Shown in pieces: positions 16,826 through 25,119 of a stretch of 25,985 nt of DNA. Below the pieces are notes generated by a model, which did not search any database, was not told the DNA's origin, and saw nothing but the letters and a program-made list of their open reading frames with translations. Numbering within the stretch: the stretch's first letter is position 1; every line of letters starts with the position of its first letter. The DNA lies in NCBI GenBank assembly GCA_905479545.1, contig CAJQNE010000331.1:1-25985 (forward strand), written 5' to 3'. The position numbers and the translations under genes were made by a program. Source of the stretch: an uncultured Gammaproteobacteria bacterium (GTDB taxonomy: Bacteria > Pseudomonadota > Gammaproteobacteria > CAJQNE01).

Positions 16826-17474
16826 ATGTTTATTACGGTTGAAAAACTACTCAGCAAAACTCAGGTCGCAGAGCTGCGAAAGTCACTGGATGCGGCAGAA
16901 TGGGTAGATGGGAAAGTGACCGCCGGTAGTCAGTCGGGCGCGGTGAAACAGAACCAGCAGCTGCCGGAAAACTCATCGGTGTCACAGCAAGCCGGCTTAG
17001 AGATACTGGACGCTCTGGCCCGTCACCCAACCTTTATATCGGCAGCACTACCGCAGTGGCGAGAATTTTGGCGTGCACGTTGATAACGCCATTCGCCATG
17101 TACCGAACAGTGCGGTGCGGCTGCGTACAGACTTATCAGCCACGTTGTTTTTAAGCGAGCCGAAAGACTATGGCGGCGGGCAGTTAATTATTCATGACCA
17201 GCTAGGCAACCGGGAAATAAAACTCGCCGCAGGCGATATGATTCTTTACCCGGCGACCACCTTGCACCAGGTGTTACCGATCACGTCAGGTACCCGAACC
17301 TGCTCGTTTTTCTGGATTCAAAGCATGATCCGCGACAATCAACAGCGTGAGCAGTTGTTTGAACTCGATCAAGCCATTCAGGCATTAACGGTAGAGTTGG
17401 GAAGTAATCATGCCGAGGTCGTGCGGCTGAGTGGCGTGTATCACAATCTGGTTCGGCGCTGGGCGGATGCCTGA
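16826..17474 (+). pseudogene. piuC: PKHD-type Fe(II)/2-oxoglutarate hydroxylase PiuC/YbiX, frameshifted by deletion
   Basis: PiuC/YbiX proteins (about 226 aa) are Fe(II)- and 2-oxoglutarate-dependent hydroxylases encoded beside Fiu/PiuA receptors and thought to act in siderophore or iron handling. The first frame (16826-17083) gives the N-terminal half: SKTQVAELRKSLDAAEWVDG, QNQQLP, HPTFISAALP. The second (from 17073) gives HVDNAIRHVPNSAVRLRTDL, SATLFLSEPKDYGGGQLIIH, LAAGDMILYPATTLHQV, FFWIQSMIRDNQQR and LSGVYHNLVRRW. Iron ligands (His-x-Asp in HVD, the distal His in TTLHQV) lie in the second part. Family members have about 12 residues (of the type FPPLFNRY) between AALP and GENFG. Here only four bases remain there, so roughly 32 bases are missing and the frame shifts. 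No full-length enzyme can be made from this sequence. Confidence 0.88.
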
Positions 17475-17500
17475 TAAAAGTTTTGTAGTGACTAGTCGGT

Positions 17501-17516
17501 AGCACTAAAAAGTGCT
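17501..17516 (+). other. Small hairpin after piuC, weak terminator candidate
   Basis: AGCACT and AGTGCT form a 6-bp stem around AAAA, followed by TTGATTGT. The stem is short and the T-run imperfect, so termination would be weak. It sits 27 bases past the piuC stop and 60 before the hydrolase gene. Confidence 0.3.
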
Positions 17517-17575
17517 TTGATTGTCCTAGTGAAATTCAGCCTTCCCCGATAGCCTGAAAAGCCAAGGAAAAACCT

Positions 17576-18490
17576 ATGAGCAATCAATCAGAATTACTTC
17601 CAAGCAAAGCTGAAACCCGGCCGATTCCGCAAGAGGCTTTTAGCTGGTACGACGAGTACGCCCACGGCCTGATTGATCGCCGCGACTTTATGAAAAAGTT
17701 GGCAACACTAGGCGCATTGGGCTTCAGCATGAACTTCCTTACCGCCGCGTTAATGCCTAACTACGCGGAAGCTGAACAGGTTTCGTTTAACGACCCGAAA
17801 ATCACCCCAAGCTACGCGACGTTTGCCTCATCAAAAGGCCATGGCGAAGGCCGCGGATATCTGGTGGTGCCGAGCGACCTGAAAGGCACGGCACCGGTGG
17901 TTTTGGTAGTACACGAAAACCGCGGTTTAAACCCCTATATTAAAGACGTTGCCCGACGTTTAGCGATGAAGGGCTATATCGCCTTTGCACCGGATGCACT
18001 CTATCCGGTGGGTGGTTATCCCGGTAACGACGAAGAAGGCAAGACGCTGCAACGCAGTATGGATAAGGCAAAAATTGAAGAAGACTTCATCGCTGCCGCC
18101 GGCTTCCTCAAACAGCACAAACTAAGCACCGGCAAACTGGGTGTCGTCGGCTTCTGCTTTGGCGGCTATATTTCCAATATGCTCGCCGCAACAATGAGTG
18201 ATGAACTGGATGCCGCCGTGCCGTTTTATGGAACACCGGCTGCAGCGGAACTACAGAAAAATATTACCGCGCCGATAATGCTGCAATTCGCCGGACTTGA
18301 TGAACGGGTTAATGCCAGCTGGCCGGATTATGAAGCCAACCTGAAAGCTCACAATGTCGATTACACCGCTCATATTTACGAGGGTGTGAATCATGGCTTC
18401 CATAATGATTCCACCGGCCGGTATGCAGAGAAAGAGGCCGAACTGGCCTGGGCTCGTACACTGCAATTCTTCGATATGCACCTCAGCTGA
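17576..18490 (+). CDS. Dienelactone hydrolase family protein with twin-arginine-like leader
   Basis: The 304-aa alpha/beta hydrolase belongs to the dienelactone hydrolase family, whose members cleave lactones and esters. The catalytic residues are visible: nucleophile Cys194 in GVVGFCFGG, Asp242 in AGLDER and His273 in VNHGFH, with Glu114 in VVHENRG as in the classic enzyme. The N-terminus is long: residues 34-40 read DRRDFMK, followed by a hydrophobic stretch to about residue 60 (ALGFSMNFLTAAL). This resembles a Tat signal set back from the start, and an exported enzyme is likely. AAGGA nine bases upstream supports the ATG. The substrate is unknown. A decayed, closely related second copy lies at 25.1-25.8 kb. 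Confidence 0.9.
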   Translation: MSNQSELLPSKAETRPIPQEAFSWYDEYAHGLIDRRDFMKKLATLGALGFSMNFLTAALMPNYAEAEQVSFNDPKITPSYATFASSKGHGEGRGYLVVPSDLKGTAPVVLVVHENRGLNPYIKDVARRLAMKGYIAFAPDALYPVGGYPGNDEEGKTLQRSMDKAKIEEDFIAAAGFLKQHKLSTGKLGVVGFCFGGYISNMLAATMSDELDAAVPFYGTPAAAELQKNITAPIMLQFAGLDERVNASWPDYEANLKAHNVDYTAHIYEGVNHGFHNDSTGRYAEKEAELAWARTLQFFDMHLS

Positions 18491-18618
18491 TAGTCGTTGC
18501 CTGGCGGCGGGCGTCGAATTAGACGCTCGAAGCAAAGCTAAAATAATTAGCTCGAGAACTCCGTTCTCTTTGGCCTAATACTTTAGTGATAGTGCCTGCG
18601 GATCAAGCGTCGCGAAGT

Positions 18619-18659
18619 TAAAAAGCCGCCATAACTTTTGTAATCATGGCGGCTTTTTT
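18619..18659. terminator. Strong bidirectional Rho-independent terminator
   Basis: AAAAAGCCGCCAT (18620-18632) and ATGGCGGCTTTTTT (18646-18659) form a long GC-rich stem with T-runs on both strands. It lies between the hydrolase gene on the plus strand and the lipoprotein gene on the minus strand and can serve both. The rest of the 18491-18704 gap shows nothing else. Confidence 0.92.
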
Positions 18660-18704
18660 CGTGCAGGTTTATTTCAAACCACCTTCATCATCAGGCTCAA
18701 TGCG

Positions 18705-20099
18705 CTACAAGTTGTTATAGGGCAGAGACAGGTAGGCGTCACAACCCAAGCCCTCAAACTCAGACCGGCTCATGTATCGGGCGCGGGGTAAGAATTCACC
18801 TAACACCTCTGCTTCATCGCCAGCAGTTTGAGTGTTCTGCACGGCTTCATCAAAATCGTCAGCTGGCAGCATATTGCGCATGATTAAGAACGAGCTGTTC
18901 AGGTCGTCCGTGCGGCCTTCAACAAAGCTAAAGCCGTCGCCGTTATCCGGCCAGGGTAGGAAGCCCACACCGCAGTCTTCGTTGGCATTGCCTGGTCGGT
19001 CTTCCGGCTTACTGGTTACAATCGTGACAAAGCCATCCGGGTTGGCGGTAACCTGTTCGTCATACAAGCACTCTTTTACGGCTTGTGAATAGAACTCGTT
19101 CTGACACATTGACCAGTATCGTAATTCGCCGCTGTCACTGAAAAAATCCTGGCCTTCCTGTGTTTTAGGAATTTCCGGTATTCGCATCCGTATGACCGCT
19201 ACTTCGCCGATTTCCCGATTCAGGAATGAATACAGGTATTGGTTATCGGCGTTGGCGTAGAAGGCAGTATCGCGCTCCGGGTTATCACTACAGTCGCCCC
19301 GATAATCACACTGCAGCAAGAAGGGGATGCCGTAGGTGGCACGGAAAGCGGGGGTGTCCCGGGCGGGTTCAAAATTGTTACGGTGGAACTCATAGGTGTC
19401 TGCCGGCACCAGTGGGATGGACAGCGGTTCGGAGCCAGCTGATAGTGCGCCGCAGGCTTCATCACCTTGCACAGTGCTGCCGTCAGCGAGATGCAATGTA
19501 ACGCGGGGTAAGCCCACGTCGCCGGTTATGTCGGCGCCCTCGTTCGGCACATAGTTGCGATAAAGCAGAACTGCCTCGTCGCCGGCAGCGGCTGTTGCGT
19601 CAAACAGCGTATTGGTCGGGCCGGTCGCTGGGTCTGCAGGTGGCATTCGCGACCGGACAGAAATTTCATAGCGTCGCTGCTCACCATTCCGGGCGTTGCC
19701 ACCAACAAAGGGATTAACGGAACCGTTTTCTGGCGAAATATCCCGGTCAGTCAGTGCTTGTGCAGGAGTGGTATTGGCACGATAGCTATTGTAGGAAATG
19801 TAACGTGAATACGGAAAGTCAGCTTCCAGAGTGATGTAGGAACCGTCTTCCGGCAGACGATAAGCGGCACTCCAATAAATAGCACCACTGTCCGGATAAG
19901 CGAAGTTAAAGCCGTCATTTTCTTTTACATACGGACCGACCCAGAAACAGTCACTTTGCGGTGCTGAAAAAGCCACGGTATTACTATTGGTCTGATCTTC
20001 GTCATCCATACAAGCGGTTAGTGGCGCGACTAAAGCACCGAGCAGAACCGGTGTTAGCCAGCGTCTCGCTGACATTTTTTGAGTAGGTTGTCTCTTCAT
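18705..20099 (-). CDS. Lipoprotein of unrecognised family (paralog A)
   Basis: The 464-aa product begins with a lipoprotein signal ending PLTAC (Cys30). GAGGAG eight bases before the ATG supports the start. I do not recognise the family. Its features are DCFW at the mature N-terminus, PDSGAIYWSAAYRLPEDGSY, FPYSRYISYNSY, DITGDVGLPRVTLHLADGS, RYWSMCQNE, SKPEDRP, LIMRNMLPA and a C-terminal EFEGLGC. Six or more Cys in the mature part, several conserved in paralog B, suggest disulfides and a periplasmic or surface position. Tryptophan- and tyrosine-rich strands suggest a beta-sandwich that could bind a ligand, which is inference only. It converges on the terminator at 18.6 kb. The AraC-type regulator lies upstream on the same strand, 202 bases away, and paralog B lies beyond that, divergent. 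Confidence 0.8.
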   Translation of the reverse strand: MKRQPTQKMSARRWLTPVLLGALVAPLTACMDDEDQTNSNTVAFSAPQSDCFWVGPYVKENDGFNFAYPDSGAIYWSAAYRLPEDGSYITLEADFPYSRYISYNSYRANTTPAQALTDRDISPENGSVNPFVGGNARNGEQRRYEISVRSRMPPADPATGPTNTLFDATAAAGDEAVLLYRNYVPNEGADITGDVGLPRVTLHLADGSTVQGDEACGALSAGSEPLSIPLVPADTYEFHRNNFEPARDTPAFRATYGIPFLLQCDYRGDCSDNPERDTAFYANADNQYLYSFLNREIGEVAVIRMRIPEIPKTQEGQDFFSDSGELRYWSMCQNEFYSQAVKECLYDEQVTANPDGFVTIVTSKPEDRPGNANEDCGVGFLPWPDNGDGFSFVEGRTDDLNSSFLIMRNMLPADDFDEAVQNTQTAGDEAEVLGEFLPRARYMSRSEFEGLGCDAYLSLPYNNL

Positions 20100-20301
20100 T
20101 GTTGTAGCTCCTCAGTACGTTTTTGTGAACGAACAGAATTGTAGTGCTGAGCTTGGGTGTTTATCTGGTGAGCTGACGCCAGACTTTGGTGATTGCGCGC
20201 CCGTCGCTGCGCTGCAGCATGTCAGGTACAGCGAAAGTTAAGATACAGGCAAGTTGCAATAGCACTGCGACAAGTCAGATACCCCGGAACGCAACGCAAG
20301 C

Positions 20302-21303
20302 CTATTGGAATCGGGCTCTAAACTGCCCCGGCGTTTGACTGTTCCAGCGTTTAAAAGCCTTACTGAAATTACTTTGATCAGAGAAGCCGAGCCGGAAGGT
20401 GATTTCTGCTAACGAGTGACCGCTGTTTTTGAGCCATTGTTCGGCCATTTCGCGCTGCACGGCGTCGCGAAGCTCGGTGAAGCTAGCGCCGGTGTCGCCG
20501 AGTTGGCGTTGTAAGCTGCGGGCGGATATATGCAGGCGACCGGCCACATCTTCGAGCGATGGCATGCCGGCAGCAAAGTGTTCGATGATTGCCTGTCGGG
20601 TGCGACGGGTGATGTTGTTACCGAAGCGCGCCAGATAGGCTTGCACGACATCATCGTTAGCTGTTGCCAGCATGGCGTTGGCAGAAGGTAGGGGCTTTTC
20701 CATTACTGCCCGCTCTATTAACAAGCCCCAGCGATCGCTTCCAAACCGTACTTCACAGCCGAAAAATTGATCGTACGGTCCGGTGTCCTGTGGCGTCGGG
20801 CTGCGAAGCTCCACGCTATGGGGTTTCAGCTCCGGTTGCTGCGTCATCAGCCGGATCATCTGAATGGCATTGGCCAGAAACGCCACGAATGCGGCATCGG
20901 TTGCCTCGCAGGTCGGCACGAATTCCACACAGTGCGGATCAAATGAGTCGTGTAGCAGAACATTCGCTGCATCGCTAACGATGTGCGAGAAGCGCTGCAG
21001 GCGCAAGCTGGCATCGTGAATCGATTGGCTAGCTAATAGCGCTAGCCCAAGGCCGTGCAGTGTGCCTGGCTGTACATACGCAGGCACCGCCAGTGGAAAA
21101 GCCGGGTCGCCGGTTTCCCGGATTGCTTTGTTCCACAGAGCGCTCATAGCAGAAACAGGGTAACGACCGTTCGGATCGTTGAGCAGTTTCAGATCCAGCC
21201 CGACGCTGGTCAGAATGGCATCGGCCGGAAGTTGCCGGGCCTCCAGCGCACGGTGAATAGCGGCAGCCCAGCTGGTGATAGTGGTTGGCGTGTTGGATTC
21301 CAT
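20302..21303 (-). CDS. AraC-family transcriptional regulator (OruR/ArgR-like type)
   Basis: This 333-aa regulator has the N-terminal Arabinose_bd-type domain of the group that includes OruR and many lipid- or steroid-responsive regulators. Its N-terminal part has LPADAILTSVGLDLKLLNDPNGRYPVSAM, HGLGLALLASQSIHDASLRLQRF and a YDQFFGCEVRFG segment. The C-terminal double helix-turn-helix (about residues 235-333) has SLEDVAGRLHISARSLQRQL and GHSLAEITFRLGFSDQSNFSKAFKRWNSQTPGQFR, matching AraC/XylS. It is divergent from paralog B across 132 bp and precedes paralog A on the same strand, so it is a natural regulator of both. Its own ATG lacks a clear ribosome site. The ligand is unknown. Confidence 0.92.
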   Translation of the reverse strand: MESNTPTTITSWAAAIHRALEARQLPADAILTSVGLDLKLLNDPNGRYPVSAMSALWNKAIRETGDPAFPLAVPAYVQPGTLHGLGLALLASQSIHDASLRLQRFSHIVSDAANVLLHDSFDPHCVEFVPTCEATDAAFVAFLANAIQMIRLMTQQPELKPHSVELRSPTPQDTGPYDQFFGCEVRFGSDRWGLLIERAVMEKPLPSANAMLATANDDVVQAYLARFGNNITRRTRQAIIEHFAAGMPSLEDVAGRLHISARSLQRQLGDTGASFTELRDAVQREMAEQWLKNSGHSLAEITFRLGFSDQSNFSKAFKRWNSQTPGQFRARFQ

Positions 21304-21435
21304 AGGTATGAGTCTGAATTATTTTGCCAACGGGGCGCAAGCACCAAGGAATGGCGCATGGCCACCAGACCCCAAATGGAAACGACCCTATCCTCTACTT
21401 ATCTAATCGCTGCCCGAGAAGGCTGGAGAAAAACT

Positions 21436-22950
21436 ATGCGTAGTAATCACGGAACGATCACTGGAATCGGCCTTGCGACTTTACTCTTGCTGGTGGTTGC
21501 GGGCTGCGGTGGAAGCAGCCCCGGCAATCCGGACTCTATTAGTACGGGTTTGAATGCCGTGCCCGACAACATGACTGGGGGTGAAGACAATGGGAATAAC
21601 GGTAGTGGCAACGACGGCAGTGATCCTGATGGCCCTGGTGGTTCAGACGCATTGGGAACCTATGAAAAGGACTGCTTTTGGGGGCCGAATACTGATCCGA
21701 ATGTGGTCAACACGCTATACCCCGACGAATTCGCAATTTACTGGGTTGGCTCGCTGGATATACCCGCCGGCGGCCAAATTCGCCTGGAGGGCCGCTATCC
21801 GCACGCCCGCTATAGCTCGTTCAACTTGTATAACCCGATTCTGCAGCCGATTGATGGCTTGGCGGATGTAGAAATTACGCCTGATGCTAATTCCTCCAAC
21901 CCAGCGGCCGCCGGTGCCGACCGTACCGTTTCCGACCGCAGTTATTCGGTCGAAATCATAGCTGAAGTGCCCCCGGCTGAACTCGCCGAACGTGCACCGA
22001 ATACCCTGTACAGTTTTCAAGGCCGGGGCGACGCTCGCGCGCCATCACAGAAGGCCAACATCATCTATCGCATTTATCTGCCGGACGATGGCCGCGATAT
22101 CTCCGGTGATGTCGGTCTGCCGGCGGTGATTCTGGTACAGGCCGATGGTACGGAAGTAACCGGCTCCGATGCTTGCTCAGCTTTAACGGACCCAGCCCCT
22201 GGCGATGGTGCAAACCTAGTCGCCGACGCTGGTGTACCGCTTAATTCACCGACAACCCTCGGGCTTGGTTTTGCTGACTTACAGTGGCTAAAGTTTTTCG
22301 ACATTTTTGGTGCACAAGCTAACCGCTTTAATGCCACAGTGCTTGGCCCTGTATTGAACGCAACTCCAGCAAACAGTGAGGAATCCGGCGGTGGTTTCGC
22401 CAGCAATATCCACAACGCCTACATATATACCGCATTCAACCATGACATAGGCGCGGTGGGAGTATTCGAATCGCCTTTCCCCGAGACACCGGCCACGGTT
22501 AATGGCGAAACCGTGATGGCCAGCGGTGACATGCGTTATTGGTCAATCTGCACCAACGAACGGCTCAGCCAGCGCTTCATCGACTGCATTTACGATGAAG
22601 ACACTGCTATAGCCGGCGGTAGCACTAACCGGCGGATATTTGCAGTTACCAAACCCGAGGACCGTCCTAACAACGCCACCGCAAACTGCGGAGTTAACTG
22701 GCTGGCATTCGGCCCGGCACAGGAATCGCTCATTATCATCCGCAATATGTTGCCTGAGAGCAGTTTCCTGGAATCCATCCAAGTGGTACCCGGCCCATCC
22801 GGGCATTGCGAGAAGCCGGTGATGCAGCAGTTCTTCCCGGCTGGCACGCATTACTCTAAAGCGGAGTTCGAAACGCTAGGCTGCCCCGTGAACCCGGATG
22901 CGATTCCAAATCGCGACAGCCAGCTAGCTCCTAATGCCAATTGCATGTGA
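21436..22950 (+). CDS. Lipoprotein of unrecognised family (paralog B)
   Basis: I start at ATG 21436, which has GGAG eight bases upstream and opens a lipoprotein signal (LLLLVVAGC, Cys24). The longer frame back to 21055 overlaps the AraC gene on the other strand. The product is 504 aa. After a Gly/Asn/Asp-rich linker (about residues 45-70) it shares the paralog A pattern: DCFW, PDEFAIYWVGSLDIPAGGQ, YPHARYSSFNLY, PNTLYSF, YRIYLPDDGRDISGDVGLP, ADGTEV, MRYWSICTNE, TKPEDRPNNA, LIIIRNMLPESSF and KAEFETLGC. Function unknown. The linker looks like a tether that holds the domain away from the membrane. It is transcribed toward the alkylsulfatase, 96 bases ahead, so the two may share a transcript. Confidence 0.8.
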   Translation: MRSNHGTITGIGLATLLLLVVAGCGGSSPGNPDSISTGLNAVPDNMTGGEDNGNNGSGNDGSDPDGPGGSDALGTYEKDCFWGPNTDPNVVNTLYPDEFAIYWVGSLDIPAGGQIRLEGRYPHARYSSFNLYNPILQPIDGLADVEITPDANSSNPAAAGADRTVSDRSYSVEIIAEVPPAELAERAPNTLYSFQGRGDARAPSQKANIIYRIYLPDDGRDISGDVGLPAVILVQADGTEVTGSDACSALTDPAPGDGANLVADAGVPLNSPTTLGLGFADLQWLKFFDIFGAQANRFNATVLGPVLNATPANSEESGGGFASNIHNAYIYTAFNHDIGAVGVFESPFPETPATVNGETVMASGDMRYWSICTNERLSQRFIDCIYDEDTAIAGGSTNRRIFAVTKPEDRPNNATANCGVNWLAFGPAQESLIIIRNMLPESSFLESIQVVPGPSGHCEKPVMQQFFPAGTHYSKAEFETLGCPVNPDAIPNRDSQLAPNANCM

Positions 22951-23046
22951 GTTGCGGGCAGCAAAATTACATGACCAAAAATGCCGCGTCATTGCTTAGT
23001 CATAGTTCTGAATTGAGATAAACGTAACATAAGGATGAATTCGATA

Positions 23047-25035
23047 ATGCTTACTAAAACATTTTTTTCACTATCGGCCGCATTGTTGCTGGTGGCCTGC
23101 GATTCGACGCCGAAGTTTTCGCCGGAAACGGGTGCCGACCCTGCTGGTCATACACCGGCCACCGAAGCCACGGCACGGGCTAATGCCAGTGTCGCCGAGT
23201 CACTGCCGCTGAACGATCAGACCGATTTTGACAATGCCCGGCGCGGCCTTATCGCTTCTAATGACTCGTTGGTAATACGTAACCAGCGTGGCGATGCCGT
23301 TATATGGAATCAGGATCAATACCGTTTTGAGCAGGACGATTCACCGGCGAGTGTGAACCCGAGCTTGTGGCGACAGGCCAAGCTGAATGCGATCCACGGT
23401 CTTTTTAAGGTCACCGATCGCGTCTATCAGGTTCGCGGCTACGATCTGGCCAATATGAGCGTCATTGTCGGTGACAGTGGGCTGATTCTGGTTGATCCGC
23501 TGACGGTCAAGGAAACCGCTGCAGCGGCAATGAAGCTGGTGCGTGAAAATCTCGGCGAAAAGCCTATCAAAGCCATCATTTACACCCACAGTCATATCGA
23601 TCATTTTGGCGGCGTAGCGGGCGTAATATCGGCAGAACAAGCTCGGGCCGACGGTGTACGCATTATTGCTCCGGCCGGCTTCTCCGAGGAAGCGACCAGT
23701 GAGAATGTACTGGCTGGCGTAGCAATGAACAGGCGGGCGTCATATCAATACGGTCGCCGGCTGGCCCGCAGCGAGCGTGGTCACGTTGATCTGGGGCTGG
23801 GAAAAGAGGTGCCGTTCGGCGGTCAGATCGGCTTTATCGAACCGACTGAAATCGTCGATCGCACCGGCGCGGAGTTGAATATTGACGGTGTACGGTTCCG
23901 GTTCCAATTCACCCCCGGGTCTGAGGCGCCAGCGGAATTTACCTTCTATCTGCCGGAGCTAAAAGCATTCTGCGGCGCTGAGGTGGTATCCCGCACCATG
24001 CATAACGTCTACACGCTACGTGGAGCCAAGGTTCGCGACGCCTTACGCTGGAGCGCCTACATCGACGAAATGATCGGTTTGTTCGGTGACGCCGAGGTGT
24101 ATTTCGCCAGCCACCACTGGCCGCTTTGGGGTAATGACAACATTGTTCAGTTTCTCGCCAACCAGCGCGATGGCTACAAATATATCCATGATCAAACTCT
24201 GCGCATGGCGAATAACGGCCTGACATCACGTGAGATCGCTGAACAGATTGAATTACCTGAGGCACTGCGCCGTTCGTTTGCCAACCGCGGTTACTACGGC
24301 ACGCTGAAACACAACGCCAAGGCTGTCTACCAGTTCTATTTTGGCTGGTACGACGGCAATCCGGCCAACCTCGACCCACTGCCACCGGAAGCTGCAGCGC
24401 AAAAATACATCGCGGCAATGGGCGGCGTAGCGGCTGTGTTGGAACAAGGCAGGCTGGCTTTTGATGCCGGTGAATATCGCTGGGCTGTGGAATTGCTTAA
24501 CCATCTGGTGTTCGCCGAATCCGGCAATCGCGAGGGCCGCGCGCTATTGGCAAAAACCCATGACCAACTCGGCTACCAAGCCGAATCCGGCCCCTGGCGG
24601 GATGTTTATCTCAGTGCTGCTTACGAGCTGCGCCACGGCCAGCCGGATGAGGGTGTGAATATGGGTGAGGCGATGGACATGCTACGCGCCATCCCGGTCG
24701 ATAAATTTTTTGACTCAATGGCCGTGCGTTTGGATGGCAAAAAGGCCGGAGGCAAAGATCTAAAGGTCAACTTTATCTTCACCGACCTGGGCAGCGGTCG
24801 CCATCTGCAGCTAAACAATTCAGTACTCCATCATCGCGAATACGCCGACCAAACTGCCGACGTGACGCTGAACATTACTCATGAGCTGTTCCTGAAGATG
24901 GCCATCGGCCAGGCCGGTATTAAAGACACATTGCTTTCCGGCGAGTTGGATATCGATGGCAGTCGACTTGATCTGGTGCGTTTCTTCGGCCTATTCGACA
25001 AGCCCGACGGTCGCTTTGCGATTGTGACGCCGTGA
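23047..25035 (+). CDS. Metallo-beta-lactamase-fold alkylsulfatase, lipoprotein form
   Basis: The protein resembles SdsA1/BDS1/YjcS alkylsulfatases, which cleave sulfate esters of long-chain alcohols such as dodecyl sulfate. From ATG 23047, with AAGGA 11 bases upstream, it has 662 aa; an ATG at 23035 adds four residues but leaves no room for the ribosome site. A lipoprotein signal ends LLLVAC (Cys18). The zinc site motif THSHIDHFGG (His181, His183, Asp185, His186) is intact. GSEAPAEFTFYLPELKAFCGAEVV and FASHHWPLWG hold the other likely metal-ligand Glu and His. A dimerisation domain follows (AVYQFYFGWYDGNPANLDPLPP), then a C-terminal SCP2-like domain (about residues 535-662) that binds the lipid tail. 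Lipid anchoring is uncommon against the usual secreted form. Substrates could also be other sulfate esters. Confidence 0.92.
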   Translation: MLTKTFFSLSAALLLVACDSTPKFSPETGADPAGHTPATEATARANASVAESLPLNDQTDFDNARRGLIASNDSLVIRNQRGDAVIWNQDQYRFEQDDSPASVNPSLWRQAKLNAIHGLFKVTDRVYQVRGYDLANMSVIVGDSGLILVDPLTVKETAAAAMKLVRENLGEKPIKAIIYTHSHIDHFGGVAGVISAEQARADGVRIIAPAGFSEEATSENVLAGVAMNRRASYQYGRRLARSERGHVDLGLGKEVPFGGQIGFIEPTEIVDRTGAELNIDGVRFRFQFTPGSEAPAEFTFYLPELKAFCGAEVVSRTMHNVYTLRGAKVRDALRWSAYIDEMIGLFGDAEVYFASHHWPLWGNDNIVQFLANQRDGYKYIHDQTLRMANNGLTSREIAEQIELPEALRRSFANRGYYGTLKHNAKAVYQFYFGWYDGNPANLDPLPPEAAAQKYIAAMGGVAAVLEQGRLAFDAGEYRWAVELLNHLVFAESGNREGRALLAKTHDQLGYQAESGPWRDVYLSAAYELRHGQPDEGVNMGEAMDMLRAIPVDKFFDSMAVRLDGKKAGGKDLKVNFIFTDLGSGRHLQLNNSVLHHREYADQTADVTLNITHELFLKMAIGQAGIKDTLLSGELDIDGSRLDLVRFFGLFDKPDGRFAIVTP

Positions 25036-25093
25036 TAGCTAAGTTCGTACTACACAAGTGACACTGCATATTGCTGGCGACAGCGGTTTTATT

Positions 25094-25111
25094 CGCCTGT
25101 GAATTCAGGCG
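25094..25111. other. Small hairpin after the alkylsulfatase
   Basis: CGCCTG and CAGGCG form a 6-bp stem with a 6-nt loop, 58 bases past the stop. No T-run follows, so it is a weak candidate for a transcript end. Confidence 0.25.
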
Positions 25112-25119
25112 TTGAATGA

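Noticed and set aside
21055..21435. Long N-terminal extension of paralog B
   Set aside because: It lies antisense to the AraC gene, and a good ribosome site plus lipoprotein signal mark the start at 21436.
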